DNA of 64,000 nucleotides from Stichopus chloronotus (Eukaryota > Echinodermata > Holothuroidea > Aspidochirotida > Stichopodidae): NCBI GenBank assembly GCA_021234535.1, contig SFZH01000008.1:5650897-5714896 (forward strand). Reading direction: 5' to 3'. The notes under the pieces are model-generated. The model made no database searches, was not told where the DNA came from, and saw nothing but the letters and a program-made list of their open reading frames with translations. Shown here in pieces: positions 12,264 to 26,189 of the stretch (within the stretch, counting starts at the first letter, position 1; every line of letters begins with the position of its first letter). The position numbers were made by a program, and so were the translations under genes.

Positions 12264-14559
12264 CAGGTGACTGACATTAAAACTCATATTCCCATTTTAA
12301 GTGAACTGCTTTAAATGCATCAGGTCTGCTTCGAATATGCAAGAAACAGGTCAGAATAACTGGAGTGATTACAGCATGTGTTTGGCATAAATTATAATAA
12401 CACTTCAACTTGTTGAGCTCTTTTACTTCTAGGTCTTTAATGAAAATTTTAGCAAGAAGAGTCACAGGGGCGTATGTAAGGTGATGATGGTAAATGCTTC
12501 CTTCATATCGGAGTCGGACTTTTAATTTATGTATGTACACAAAAATAAATTACAGTCACATGAAAGTATTTGAAGAATTTATTTCATACCAAAACACTAA
12601 ATTAAACAGGCAACAAGAAATAACTTCAGTCTGTATTGAAAGGAACAAGACCTTTGCTTGTTACACAAAACTCTTTCATTTTGTTCCAAAGAAGTCAAGT
12701 AGGCTACCTATAAAGAATTACTTTAACCCTTGGCTTAATGAGTGCTCTTTTGGATGGTCGTAGTCCTTTGTCTAACCCCTGAAGACATTCGCTCTTAATG
12801 GTTGCCGAAGGAATTTATGGTCAAGCTAGCATCCCCTTGTCTGATCTTTGCAATCTACATGTAGGACCCATAGTACACATGCTTTGCACAGTTCTGTCCC
12901 CACTGCAAGACTGGAATAACTTACACAATAGCATCATTAAGGAGTCTATCAGCCATCCTAAACCTGCAGAATCTATTGTCCACTCACTGAGAGCATGATC
13001 TGTCTGACAGAACACATAGAACAAACATGACAAAATGATGTCCTGCATCAACATATCACTGTATACTTTTCTCAAGTTAACCATCACAATGAAGGAGATA
13101 TTTCACACAGCCACAGTGAACTCAGCTTTATTGATTGGACCTTTGTTAACAACAACTCCACACTGCCTAGGCTTACATAACTGAAAAACTGATACTTCTA
13201 GGCAAGGCATAGTGTACTGACCTACAAAAATCTGCTTTACTATAAGTATCACATTCTCTGACACTAACTACTAAGTTTACCAACTTAACTGAGCATGAAG
13301 GGGATAGCAGAAGTGCAAGAAACAATGGCTCATTCCACTGAGAGAATATATGCTACGATGCCATATTTTCGGGCATCCCCTATTTTCCTGAAATATGTCA
13401 TACACTATGTGTGCCTGGCTACCTTTCACTACTATACGAATCCACAACTATTTTCCTTCAAACTGACCAAATTTAACGGGAACATACATTACCTGAAACT
13501 ATAAAATGATACATTTACTTCAAAAATATAAGTGAGTTCGCTTATTTGGGGAAAAACGTGAGTATGTTCCTTTATTTTGGGATCATGACAGAGTAGGCCT
13601 AGCCTTCTGAAAAAAGGACCATACTTTTCTTTGAATGTCCTTCCACCTGCAACCTGACATATCTATTTAGCTGCAGAAAGGTCCAAGCATACTTAATGTG
13701 TGCAATTCAAAGATACAAAAGATAGCATATCATTAACAAGCACAAAAATATGGGAGGATACAAACTGTTCACAGGTTGATGAGAGTTAACTCCATCCTCC
13801 CATCAAATATTTTAGAATAAATTGAAAATATTAACTCATGCAAGGTAAGAAAAACCATAAAAAGATCTCAGCGTAAATGTACTTTTCCAAAGCACTCCAC
13901 CTTCATCTGGGAAATCACAGGTTATTTTCCAACTTCGTTGCATGAAAGTAGGGGCTGCCTTTCATGCTACTGTGCCTTGGCTAGACTGACCGGATAGACT
14001 ACACCTCCCATAGGCCGGGTGTAGGCCTCAGAAGTCAGAGATGTGGACTGGCTATAGAATAGCCTATGCTGAAATGATACCATTGGCATTGCAATGCATT
14101 TAAGTCAAACTAGACCTAACCTAGTCCTATACAAAAAAGGGAACATCACTGGCTTCTATATACTAAACAGCCCTGCATACACCTGACTTATCCCTTAGGG
14201 CAAGCCAACTATGGTCTCCGTAAAGGGGGTAGCCTGGGCTAGCCCAGTGTTGAAGGCCCCAACCAACCATCTGACCATGGCATGATGGTGCTGTTGAGTT
14301 AGCAACAGCAGCATAGCCTAACCATTAACTGCCTAAGTGATCAATTATTTACAGGCCTTGAGCATGAATTCGAAAGGTGAAACTTCAACTGCAGTGTTAC
14401 TTGATTTTTGTAAAATTTAAATACTTAAAGAAAACATGCTAGGCCCCTGTTTGTTGTTACTCATTGCAACAGTCGCAAGCCTAATGTTATTAATGGCATT
14501 AGTAACAACGTTAGGCTACGAAAACAAATAAGGAAACACTCAGTCATCAATACCTCGAT
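12264..14559. other. No gene recognised
   Basis: Only short random-looking frames. No repeat family shared with the rest of the window was noticed. Confidence 0.35.
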
Positions 14560-15180
14560 TTTCTCTTTCTGTGCGAAAAATTGCCTCGTACGTTACACGA
14601 TCGAAAGTGAATAAGCCGCTTTGGCTACATCCAACTTCTTCAACTTAACTTTCGCGGCGATACAGAGGGAACAGTCTTCAAAATAAAAAATGGGTGGTTT
14701 ACGCACATACATTAATACCCGAGACATGAACAGGTACCCGGATCCCGTCAAGTGCAAATGACATTACACAAGCACAATACAAATACGGGACCGTTACATA
14801 CAAGGCATGTGAAAGGCTAGGCTTAGGCCACTGTATTTTCCAAAATATTTTTCATGTTTACCACGTAATTTCACAAGTCTGGTCTCTTCGATCTACCAGG
14901 ACTTACCCTAAGCGATTCTTGCAGACCACGTTTATTCCTAAATAATCACATTCGTGCAATCACATCCATGCAAAATGCTGTAAAATCCCTTTGTCAGCGG
15001 GCAGTGATCTCGGAACTGGATCGCAAAATTGTCAGCTCAGGGTGCGGTTTAGCAGGGTGGCCTTGCGTTGCAGAGTGAGAAACCCGTCATATCTTTACTC
15101 AAAAGAAACCAGGCCACGCATGCGTAGTTCATGCAGTCACTGCACTTGTCGTCTTGAATGCACCGTACAGACATAATGAG
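14560..15180. promoter_or_regulatory. CpG-richer patch, possible promoter or 5' exon of an unseen gene
   Basis: More CG dinucleotides than the surroundings (tcgtacgttacacgatcg, tttcgcggcgata, gaggacgggcttaacg). On the minus strand a donor-like gag|gtattg occurs at about 14550-14556, after CpG-containing sequence. No coding exon can be attached, so this is only a possibility. Confidence 0.2.
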
Positions 15181-16790
15181 AGGACGGGCTTAACGTGGGA
15201 ATATCAGTTAATAACGTAACTTTTACTTAAAATAATTTGAAAATAATAAAGGTATTTTCCAATATTTTACGCTTCATTGAGTAATCGAACATTCACTGAT
15301 GAGTTTGGACAACAATAACACGAGTTTTGATTGTAAAATTTTGTTATCAGCCACATATGACAACGTTGCGGCCGGGTGTGCATTGTTTATAGCCTAATAT
15401 ATGTGACAGGCAAAAGTTCGCCCAAGGAGTTACTTCAAATTGGTTTGCAACAGCTTAAAATAATGCTATAGATTCAATAAAAAAGGTATGAAAAGTCCAT
15501 TTTATGTCTCATTCAGTGATCTGTCTGGACTACCATTAGTGCGGAGTATAGCTAGCACAGTCGTACTGCAAGTGCCGGTACATTAAATTTGTCGTAGGCC
15601 ATAGGTGAATATTGATGTGGAATACCGTTGTCAATATTGAGAGGTAGTGGTGGAAAGGAAAGTTTTTTTTTTTTTTCTGAGTACTACTTAGTACCTTTCT
15701 TGGATACTACAGATAAAGTCAGAGGTATCATTACATATGTGGTGGGGCGTCATAGGCTTCAACGGCACTATAAAGGTAAAAAAAATTGCATGCACATAAA
15801 AAAATATATATACTTTATATTAAACGTGTTGGACATTCTACATAGCCTTACTATGATACGCATGGAAAGGTAAAATTGCCTACTGCTTCTCTGGTATACA
15901 CATGCAAGCCTGCAGGGCCTCATAGGGTTGCATCTTTAGGGAAGGATGAAGGTCAAAAGTTCCGACTGGCTGATTTTTTTTTAACTCAGTAACAACCAGA
16001 CCCCCAACAGTTTCGGACACCAGAAATACCTTATTAGGATGGGCCCAGAATAAAGGAGGATTATGCTTCACGAAAGGGGCACTTTTAGGCTCAGTTGAAA
16101 AAAATATTTGGGGGCTAATTATAAAGGTAGAACAATCTATATGCTTTGGCATAGGATTTAATTGGCATGGAGCATAGAAATCTGGGGGCCAACGATGTTT
16201 TGCCCGAACTTTGTTACCAATTGGGGGGGTGATTATCTAAGCGGAGCACCACCATTGGTTCACCCAGAGTGTACAAGAAAATGTTGGCTTTTCAAACCCT
16301 ATGCAGATGGCAGGAAACAGCACCTGGCCCATGCCGTATACTTGAGCTTAACTTACCCAACCTTGAAACAGGGATATCATGTCTGCAATTTCTCAGTTCA
16401 TGTGAACAATCTATGAAAATTGTAATAAATATCAGGTGGGGGGTGATAGTAAAACCACAATGAATTACACATCCTCTGTCATATTTTCTGTAAGAAGGCC
16501 TACTTGGAAAATATTTCGGGCTAAACACATAGGCGCAGAGCCGTCTAGAAATTGGCGGGGGGTGGCAGAGATCTCAAGTTTGCCCAAATTTTGTCTGTTA
16601 TTTATTAGCAAGATTACTATCCAAGAGCGCAACATTGATTGGGTTAGTCTTAACCAAGGTTACTCCACAATTTATAACATCAAAAAAAAATTTGGGCCCC
16701 ATTTTGTCCATAAGAATGCTGACTAGCCAGAGATAATCGACTATCACAGTACTAATCTGAAAAGCCCTCAACACTGTATAACATGTAATC
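15181..16790. other. No gene recognised
   Basis: Several G-rich patches (ggggggtgat, ggcggggggtggcag) look like decayed transposon ends, but no element could be delimited. Confidence 0.3.
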
Positions 16791-16799
16791 TGTTTAAGA

Positions 16800-17455
16800 A
16801 GTATCGCTTCACACAATTAAAAATTTATGGCCCATATGGCCCAACCTGAAGTTGAACCAACAAACTGTTGAATACTGCAAATGGTTTCTCTACCACGAAG
16901 CTAATTTGACAATCCTTCCACATTGTAATGCAAAACAAATGCAGAAAAGAAACATGTTGCATTATTCCATAAAATGATCCATATGGCCCAAACAATTATT
17001 CTAAACAACCTGAAGGAACCAATAACATAGTAGTAACGTGACACAATTTCAACTGAATGGCATACAATCTGTAGGAGAAGAGGTATTTTGCATGATTTCT
17101 TAAAATTGCCCATATGGCCCATTTGGACCTTGGACTAAAAAATCTTGAACACCCTGAAGGCACCATTACCATAATGCATCCATATATTAACGGAAAACTT
17201 TTTCCAAACTTTATAAGTTGAGATATTGCCCTCAAAGGGTTTTCAGAGTTTTGCCCCCAGTGCCCCCAGATGATATTTGACTTCCACCAAAAACAAGAGG
17301 ACACACCTTCTCAATATGGCAAACCTACATACCTAAGACTGACTTTCATCCGACTTTCCCCCTATTGAGTTAGAGCGTACCCAAGCAAATGTCACAGACA
17401 CGCACACACATACACACACCAACCTGAGATCGGTTCCTTAGCTGGTGCAAGGAAC
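16800..17455 (-). mobile_element. A2/B composite tandem-repeat element
   Basis: Element 5' end at right: A2 hairpin GGTTCCTTAGC..GCAAGGAAC (17432-17455), then the CA/TG tract, then one A2 unit (ttccaccaaaaacaagag..., 17278-17395). After that come B-family units (cccatatggcccat..., 16828-17240, on + as the complement of 'ggcccattttatgaaattctgcaaaa'). Same order as at 42105-44165, in reverse. Confidence 0.65.
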
Positions 17456-17849
17456 AAAAAAAAAAAAAAACCTGTAATCGCCAGGGATTAAAAGTTGTCG
17501 GAATAAAATATCTAGAACTGTAATTTCTCGGAAAAAAATTGTCTGCAATACATGCAAAATGTTGCGCCAGATTTTGTCTAAGGTTACCTAGTAGTTGAAA
17601 ATTTCCAAAAAAAAACTGTTATCTTAAGAAAATAAAAACTGTTGAACTAACTGACTTTTCTAGAAATTACGACAGCATAAATATTCTACATGAAAGCAAT
17701 CCAAATTATTCCCATTTTTTTTCATAGAATGTTTTCTTACTTGAGAAATTTGCGAGTGTTTCCCACATCCCAACAGTCATAACCTTTGCCCCTGGAGTTT
17801 CCCCTGGACCCCCAACAGACTTTGCCTCCAGGCCCTACAAGGGGTCGTA

Positions 17850-19180
17850 CAGGCCCGTAGCCGGGGGGTCGGAGCGTTCGAAAGACCCACCCCAACTTGA
17901 GGGAGGTCCATTTTCCAGTCCTGTGTTTGAAGGATCAGCAATGAAATATTTTTTATCTTGACATATTGAGGCCGAATTTCCGTTCACTTTTAGCAGGAAG
18001 GTAAAACCTTTCCACTCATGTCATAAAATGTATACAGGCCCAAACTGACCACAATATCTCATCATCCCATACACATACTATGTGGGGTGATGAGATAATA
18101 AGCTAAAAACGCACATGCATGGTTTTGTCATTGTGGCCGTGGATATCCTTGAACTAGATACAACACAAAGCTGGGGACACACTGCCATGACAACCTGCGA
18201 CACGACGGCGACCACCCACCGCGTCTGCTGTGGTCGTGGCGGTGTGACCGGTTCCACGACGAGAGTTCAGTTGTGTCGTAAGCCGTCGCCGGGCCCGATT
18301 AAATATGTTCAAGTGTAGTCGGGTGCAGTCGGTGCATTTTAAGCCCTGTCCAAACTGCCACGACTACCAAAGAGTGTCTACTCAGGTGCGTAGCCAAGAA
18401 GGGGGCGAAAGAGGCGACCGTCCCCCCCCCCCCGGCCATATTGTGGTATTTTTTTTTAATAAGAACTTACGCCAGAAATACCAAGGAGCATAGGCATAGC
18501 CAGGGAAGAAGGGCGAATAGGGCGACCCAGCTTGATCTCATTTTCGCTTTTTTCCCGCGATATCGCTAAATAGTAATTTCCTCAATTTATGCGGCAGGCC
18601 TAACAAGGTAGGGGTGGACTGCAGGGTTGGGAGCATGTATGTATGTATGCATGTAAAACACCCAGGAATGGCCGTTTTCTACTATCTGAGTGGTTTGTGG
18701 AGCCAAACGTTTCTTTGAATGCTCATCTCGGCATTGCATCATTTTTCACAGACTAATTGTTTTCTCAGTAATTGAGAAATTGTAGACATGAGATGTATAT
18801 TTCAAGGCTGGGTTCATGCAACTGAAAAGACTTGGGAAGGGCTATTTCCGGCCACCTGGGGGTTAGTAAAATTCAAAATTTGCTTGTGCGCTCCGCACCA
18901 ACCGGTGGTGGCGCTCCGCTTAGATAGTCTTCACCAGTTCGCACCCCCCCCCCCCTTGACATATTCCTGGCTACGCCCCACGACAGAAGGTCTGTTTTAG
19001 TCCTCTAAAATGCTTCAAATTGCGGTAAATCTGCAGATTTCAAAATTGTCTTGGGGAAATGTCCCCAGACCCCTAGCAACTGCATGCTTACGGCACGCGC
19101 CAGCCGCTTCCGTACTTCGAAAAAAGGTCCACATCTTGGAAAAAAGACCCACCCCTCCACATGGGCTGGCTACGGGCCTG
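17850..19180. mobile_element. 1.33-kb TIR element, copy 1
   Basis: Perfect 13-bp inverted ends CAGGCCCGTAGCC (17850-17862) and GGCTACGGGCCTG (19168-19180), flanked by TCGTA on both sides (17845-17849, 19181-19185). A second copy at 28033-29354 is nearly identical. No transposase is encoded. Inner GCGTAGCCAA... / ...TGGCTACGCCCC ends (about 18385 and 18970-18981) suggest a nested older element. Confidence 0.8.
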
Positions 19181-19297
19181 TCGTAAGCTTCCATATTTGC
19201 AGTTTAAACTATCAGACTATCAGCAAGTTCCCCATGCTCCGGGCCCATGTTCCAGGACCATGCTCCGGACTCATGCTCCTGTCAAATGCTCCACTGT

Positions 19298-20113
19298 TAT
19301 ATCCAGAAGAGTAACTGTGACTCATGTAATACTTGGTGTGTAGGTTGGTCATATTAAGCAGATGATTGCCATTGCTTTTGGTCGAAGTCAAAGGTCATTT
19401 GAGGTCACCAGAGGTCAAACCGTAAAAACCTTTTAAACACAGTATCTCCAGAAGGGTAACTGTGACTGATGTCATACTTGGTGTGTGGATTGAATATAGT
19501 GAGTAGAATACTCCTTTTGATTTTGTTCCAGGACAAAGGTCATTTGAGGTCACCAGAGGTCAAAATGTGAAAACCTTGTAAACACAATATCTGCAGAAGG
19601 GTAACTGTGACTCATGTCATACTTGGTGTGTGGGTTGGTCATGTTAAGTAGATTATTGTTTTTGGTCGAAGTCAATGGTCATTTGAGATCACCAGAAGTG
19701 AAACTGTAAAAATGTGTAAACAATATCTCCAGGAGTCTAACCTTGACTGGTACCATACTTGATGTGTGGATTGTATATACTAAGTAGGAGACTCCTTTTG
19801 TTTGTGGTGGAGGTCAAGGGTCGTTTAAGGTCACCCGAGGTCAAAACTTGCTAACACATTATCTGCAGAAGGACAATGTTGACTGATTGTGTCGGTTGAC
19901 CATACTGGGTAGGTGATCCCTATTGCTTTTGATGGACATCAAATGTCATTTGGGGTCACAAAAATAAAGGTCATTTTGGGTTAAAGGCTTATTAATGTGG
20001 TGTTTCAAGAGCAATAACTGCAGTTGATCTCATACTTGCCATGTGGATAATTCATGTTTGTTATAATATAACAATGTCGCAAGTAGTCATAAAGCCTTTT
20101 GGCACTCTGGTTT
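19298..20113 (+). mobile_element. A1 tandem-repeat element, 5'-truncated
   Basis: Units with AGGTCA-rich cores at about 19388, 19530, 19668 and 19812 (spacing about 140). The 3' terminus is intact: GCAAGTAGTCATAAAGCC tttt GGCACTCTGGTTT at 20079-20113. The 5' hairpin is absent. Confidence 0.75.
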
Positions 20114-20236
20114 AAATCCTTGATCAAGTCAGTCCAAGTTTTACTGCCAACCTTGCAAAGTCTGCTTGCAAATGCCTCGTGCAGGCCTTGACAAATTAAT
20201 CAGGCATGACAAATTGCTGCTATTTTCTGACGGATT

Positions 20237-20700
20237 CCTAGTTAGCACACATTGTTTGGGCCAACATTGGTAACCGTTGGCAAACCATTGTTTGTTAACG
20301 GATATTGGCCGAACATTGGGCCAACGTGAGACAGCCAACCGTTGGTCTGCCTGAGTATACGTTGGCCCAACGTTCGGGTAATGTAAGACAACCAACCGGT
20401 GGCCAATGTACGCTGGACTAACGTTGGCCCAACGTTACACAACTAGTCGTTGTGCAGTTTGGATTGATTCGATGTTGGGTCAATGTAGGACAGTCAACGG
20501 TTGGGTAGTAGTGTACATTAAATCAACTTAAGACAACCAACACACTTTCCAACGTTGGATCAACGTTAAACAGCCAACCATTCTGCACAAAGCATACGGG
20601 CTATTTAGTAGTGTATCATGGCCCAACATTGAACCAGGGAGCTGTTAATTAGCTGTTAGTAACGCTCCCTGGTTGGACCAACGTCAAAGTGCTTTGCTCA
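20237..20700. repeat. CCAACGTTGG repeat, left half of a bipartite element
   Basis: Begins CCTAGTTAGCA (20237-20247). The interior repeats ttggcccaacgtt, caaccgttgg and ccaacgttgg many times. Near the right side a hairpin AACCAGGGAGC ... GCTCCCTGGTT (20632-20683) is perfect over 11 bp. Confidence 0.6.
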
Positions 20701-20919
20701 TGAATACTCATAATCCTCATAACATAATCTGTGAATCTCTGAATTTTAGGCGGTTAAGTGTAAGTGTAGTGCAGGTCAAGTAAAAGATTATCAGATTAGT
20801 TAATCAAATATATCGTTGAGTTATTACACACTAGACATGAAACATGTTTTGTGTAAATATTATTGATTCTGTTGGAAAATTATTAAAGGATTTGTGATCA
20901 AACTGTGTATATTGTGATG

Positions 20920-22490
20920 ATTTTTGGTTTCGATGAAATCGTAACCTTTGTAATCGTGCGGGTATATGTATGTTTGTGTGTGTATGTTTGTAACGACCAC
21001 CTTGCAAGCACAGTATTTCAAGAAAAGAAGCCTGTACAAATTCCATATTTGGTATGTAGGTGTACCAGGTGTAGGTGTAGTCAGCACAAAAAGCCTATCG
21101 CTTTTGGTGGGGATCAAAGGTCACTTTTGGTCAACAAGGGTCAAATAGTGAAAACAGTGTAAGCAGTATCTCAAGAAGTGAAACTTGTATAGACTTGATA
21201 CTTGGTTTGTAGGTGTACCATATTGAGTACAAAAAGCCTTTTGCTTGTGGTGGAGGTCAAAGGTTATTTGGGGTCAACAGAGATTAAATAGTGAAAAACT
21301 TGTAAACACGATATCTCATGAAGGGAAACTTATAGAGATGTCATATTTGGTGTGAAGGTGTACCAAATACAGAACAAATGGTAAAAACAGTGTAAACAAT
21401 ATCTCAAGAAGGAAAACTGTAGATATATATTTTTTTTTCGGTGTGTTGGTGTACCTAATGAAGGACAAGAAGGTTATTGTGTTTGGTGAAGGTCATTTGG
21501 GTTCAACCGCGGCTAAAAAGTGAAAACAGTGAAAACATTGTAAACACGATATCTCAAGAAGGGAAATTTGCACAGATATTATATCTGATAAGTGAGTAAG
21601 CCTAATTAAGGACCAGCAGTCTATTGCTTTTGGTGGAGGTCAAAGGTCATTGGGGTCAATGGGTCAAATTGTGAAATCCTTGTAAACCAGACATCTCAAG
21701 ATGGGAAACGTTTACAGATCTCATATTTAGTTCATGGATGAGCCTAATTGATCAAAAAGGCTGTTGTTTTTGGTGGAGGTCAACCGTCATTTGGGGCCAA
21801 CAGTGGTTAAATAGTAAAAACATCGTAAACACAGGATTTCAGGAGGGAAAACTTGCACATATGTCATATTTGGTATGTAGGTGAGCCTAATTGAACACAA
21901 GAAGCCTATTATTTTTGATGGAGGTCAACGGTCATTTGGGGTGAATAGGGGTCAAATGATGAAAACTTTTAAACACAGTATCTCAGGAGGGGCAAAATTT
22001 GCACGTATGTCATATTTTTTAAGTGAGTGTATTTTATGGAGTACAAGAATCCTATTGATTTTGCTGGAGATCAAAGGGGACAACAGGGGTCAATATGTGA
22101 AGCCTTTTTAAACACGATATTTCAAGAAGGGAAGCTTATACAGATCTCGTTTTTGGTATGTGGTATGTAGAGGTACCTTATTGAGATCAATACTTTTACA
22201 GCCAGTGTTCATTACTTGGACACCACCCTTTCAGCCAACTGCATAAAGAGAAACATTGATGTTTTACCTAATAGTAGGTACGTGGTTGTGAACTGAAACT
22301 TTTCAGGATATGTAATATTATGTAAGTGACTGCGAAAGGGTTAAATAGCCTATTGTTTTTGATGACGGTCAAAGGCCATTTCAGGTCAACAGTACTCAAG
22401 TCGAGACAACCTTGTAGACACAATATCTCAAGAAGGGAGGCTTGCGCAGATTTGATATTTGGTATGTATTGAAACTCTTGGATATCTTTG
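20920..22490 (+). mobile_element. A3 tandem-repeat array
   Basis: Starts with ggtttcgatgaaatcg and a TG microsatellite (20925-20995). Units of about 140-150 bp follow, of the type 'gtaaacacgatatctcaagaaggg..cagatctcatatttggtatgtaggtg..' then 'tggaggtcaaaggtcatttggggtcaacag'. A clean DR1 lies at 21637-21649. Lies between the two CCAACGTTGG halves. Confidence 0.7.
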
Positions 22491-22934
22491 TAGTATGCAG
22501 TTATGCATGTTCTAACGGATACCTACAGTATCAGTCGTCATCTTAGGTCAGCCGACGTCATTGTACATCTAAATTGATGATATGATACATTACTGTAATA
22601 CTACAATAACCAACCATATTACACTTACTTGCCTAATGCAGTATGTCAGATTCAGGGGGAAAAATCCCCCATAAAGAATTCATCGAAACTACAATGCATT
22701 TGTGCATTCTGGTTGTATATATAAAAATGTGATACATTGTAACAATAAGTAACTTTGTACTCTGTAACATCAAGTATATGGAACACAAAACTGCTTGGAT
22801 AAAGAGTAATTTGTGGCAGACCTGTGGTTAGGGGTCACGGATGTGGTCAACGAATGGCCCGTTCATGCAGCCGGTGCCCTAGGAACCCTCATGCTTAAGT
22901 AGATATGGAGACATGCAAAAGGTTAAATAAAGTA

Positions 22935-23239
22935 GTTAAGTTACGTAGTGATGAAAACAGTGCTGAACATTGGAAACACAGTACTGGTATACTGATGCAG
23001 GGCACTAGATTTGGTACAATGTAAGTAACAGTTAGGCCAACGTTGGCCCAGCGTTACGGATGACCTGCATTGGTCCAACGTTGGCAAAATGTAGTTAAGA
23101 TAACCGTTGACAATACGTTGGCCTAATGTCAGATTAAAACGTTGGCCCAACTTCCAGCCAACAAGCACCCAACGGTTGGGCCAATGGTTGTGCCAACGTA
23201 ATGTACCAACGTTGGCCCAACATATTTTTGCTATCTGGG
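22935..23239. repeat. CCAACGTTGG repeat, right half of a bipartite element
   Basis: Repeats aacgttggcccaac and ends TGCTATCTGGG (23229-23239), an inverted match (9 of 11) to the left end at 20237. Confidence 0.6.
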
Positions 23240-24240
23240 TCAAGTTATGAACGTTGGCAAACGATAGCTACCCACTGAGAAAAATATTAGCAGGCCATCT
23301 AGTGCAATAGGCTATATTCCATCTTCTGAAGTAAATCATTGTAAATTGAGGCTTTTCTTTTCGGACCGTCGGGAAATAAAGGGCGAGGTGTCAGTCACTC
23401 GCTTCCGTGTTACTTTAAAGGAGACCAAGATAATAAAACTTTACTTAATACTTTGTTTATTACAAAAAATGACAGTTGTGGATTTTCGTCAGTATACTAT
23501 ACAGGAGAGATTTTGAGCATAGCAGGTTTTCTTGTTTGGAGTTGCAGGTCCTACGTGTTACACAATTCGCAAATAGAATATAGCCTTTTACACTGCAATA
23601 TAAAGTTATACCTTTAAAAAGGGTGTTCTCAGTTCTGAGAACACTCGAAATGTAAAAGTACTAGCCAACTTGATTAAGCATGCCTTCTTGTTTCTAAATG
23701 GGTAGAAATATGTATCACTTGTAGGTCTACCCCATGTCCATCTATAACTTTCTTTCGCATCCTCTTCTCTTCTCTTTCATTTTCTCTTTTTCTTTCTCCC
23801 CTCTTTTCGTTCTCTTCTTTTCCTTCAAAGTATATTATATAGGGGACGGGGACAAACTCCCCTGCCACCAGGGGCCCCTGACTACGTACATATAACTCAC
23901 ATAACCCAGTGTTCCTAGTTGTGACGAATTTACAAGTTCATGTCGTCCGTCATTTTTTCTTCTTCTTATTTTTTCGAAGTGTCGGCAGAAAATCCGGATT
24001 ACAACAATACAACAATTTATACTGTCTCATAGAATTGTGACAACTTCGTCTGTCTCACCTTGCATAAAACCAATAGTGTTCCCTATGAAAGCAAACATGT
24101 TCCCATGAATATTTGACCATGCAAGTCGCGCAACATAATAAAGCCTTACCAGAGTACCCCACACAATACTCAGCCATTCAAGTCTTTCACCTCCCATTGT
24201 CTCAGAACCTCCAAATTTCCTTATTCCAACAGCAAGGGAT
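23240..24240. other. No gene seen; polypyrimidine tract
   Basis: A T/C-only-like tract occupies about 23750-23830. Otherwise featureless. Confidence 0.4.
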
Positions 24241-25863
24241 AACCAGAAAGCCAAGGGGCTTAGTGATTACTTGCCTTTACTATATTTGAATGTCCAGATG
24301 CCCTCCTACGATACTGTGCACCAGAAAAGTTAACTGTTCTAGTTCTAGTGTAATAGTTGAAAATTGAAATTTCACAGAACTTTTCCTAAAATACTCGGAA
24401 AGGTTTGTAATTCATCGCCAATAATTCTGCAACCAGCAAATGATATATTACAGTTAAAATTATATCTTTGAGGTCAGTCCATTACAGAGTGCTACTGACG
24501 CTTTCCTTGGCTGAAAATACACAAAATACAACTACTATCTGATTATATCTCACAAATAAAAAATACTCTCATAGGTAATCTAAACTGACAAATCACTTCT
24601 CTCTATTAAATAAGCTGACATATTCCAATATCTGTTGTTGGATAAAGATCTCTCTGGGATTGATAATACCTGTCTCAGTGACCTTAGAGGTCAATGGTCA
24701 CTTATCAGCTAGAAAAATTTTTTCTGTATGGGAGGGATTGTATCTTAGTAAAGCACAATAAAAAACCAATTGTTTGTCTTTTGGGAATTTTGTACTTGTA
24801 ACTATCAAAATAGCTCACTAAATAGTAATAGATTTATAACAAGAGGATGCAAAAGGTTTGTATTGCTTCCTGTTGTGCATTGCATTAAAAGTCATAGAAT
24901 TAAAATTTACTAGGCCAAAAATACTAACTAGATTTTATAAAACATATCAAGTATTATTGGTCTTTGCCAGCTGGTTACACCAAATACTTGTATACCCGCT
25001 AATACAGTAGTAGAGGAGAGTAAAAGTACCTGCTGAGAGCTAACATTTTGCACTTCTAGATCCTCAAATAATCTTCAATTAACACCAAAACCAAACCCCA
25101 AAGAGGTTATGCGCTGCACCTTACCCCACCTGTAAAGTGAAGGGTTACTTCCCCTTTGAAAGAAGGTGTTCAAAAGCTTATCACTGTCCAACTTCTGATG
25201 TCCCCGTATGACCTTTGACCTCAAAAAACCTCCACAATCTTATTTACATAGAAGGAAGTACACGTCCTCCAAGTTTGAAGTCTATGGAAAATGTTTTCCT
25301 GAGATACTTCAGAGATGGTTGTCTACATTCTGCCTACTGGTGACCTCAAGATGACCTTTGACCTGCACCAAAAACAATCCCAGCCGAGACTTTTATATGT
25401 CCTCCCCAAGCACCAACTTTGATCTGTCTTGCACCTTTCCCTCAAAAGTTTGAGCGCTAACGGACATTCACAGGCTTTTCACACTATGGCCTCTGATCAA
25501 CCCATATGACCTTTGACCTAAAAAATCATCACAATGTTATTTAATTAAAGTGGAGTACATACCCTCCAAGTTTGAAGTTCATGCAACATGTAGTTCCCGA
25601 GATATTTCAAACTTACTTCGTCTGCATACCGGCTGCTGGTGACCTCATATGACCTTTGACCCACACAAAAAACAATCCCAGCCGAGATCTTTATATGATC
25701 TACCCACACACCAACTTTCACCTATCTTGTACCTTCCCTTCAAAAACTGGGGTGCTAACGAGATTGTCGTTACACACACACGCACACGCACACATACGCA
25801 CACACAAACACCGAACCCAAGTCACCATCACATAGATTCCTTGCCTGCCTTCGGCAAGGAGTC
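24241..25863 (-). mobile_element. A1 composite tandem-repeat element, complete
   Basis: 5' hairpin at right (25835-25863, gattccttgcc / ggcaaggagtc), then a CA/TG tract (25771-25810). Units carry TGACCTTTGACCT at 25209-25221, 25352-25364 and 25507-25519. The 3' terminus is AACCAGAAAGCC aagg GGCTTAGTGATTACTTGCC at 24241-24270 on +. Non-coding. Confidence 0.85.
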
Positions 25864-26189
25864 AAAAGCTACACTGATGAAATTTGAGTTGTCTATTTGC
25901 CAGGGATGGGAAGTACTGTATAAACATACTGCAGTACCATATCTGCTCTTAGGGAATGGACGAAGAATTTGAGGATAGAGAGGGCGCGATTTTCCTTTTC
26001 GTGTTTTAGATTTTGGACGGCGGGTGTATCCAAATGTGAATGGTGATTAGGGCGAACACGATAAAAAGAAAATCATAGGAGAGCGGTAGACACGACATAC
26101 TTACTTCTATTCAGATAGTCAATGGATTGTTCAATGGAATCAATGGAGTGTCAGTCGGTTGAGATGATTTTACTGCCAAGCCTGCAGGT

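Noticed and set aside
14991..15176. Small Arg/Ser-rich open frame in the CpG-richer patch
   Set aside because: Composition follows base bias. No start context or homologous motif.
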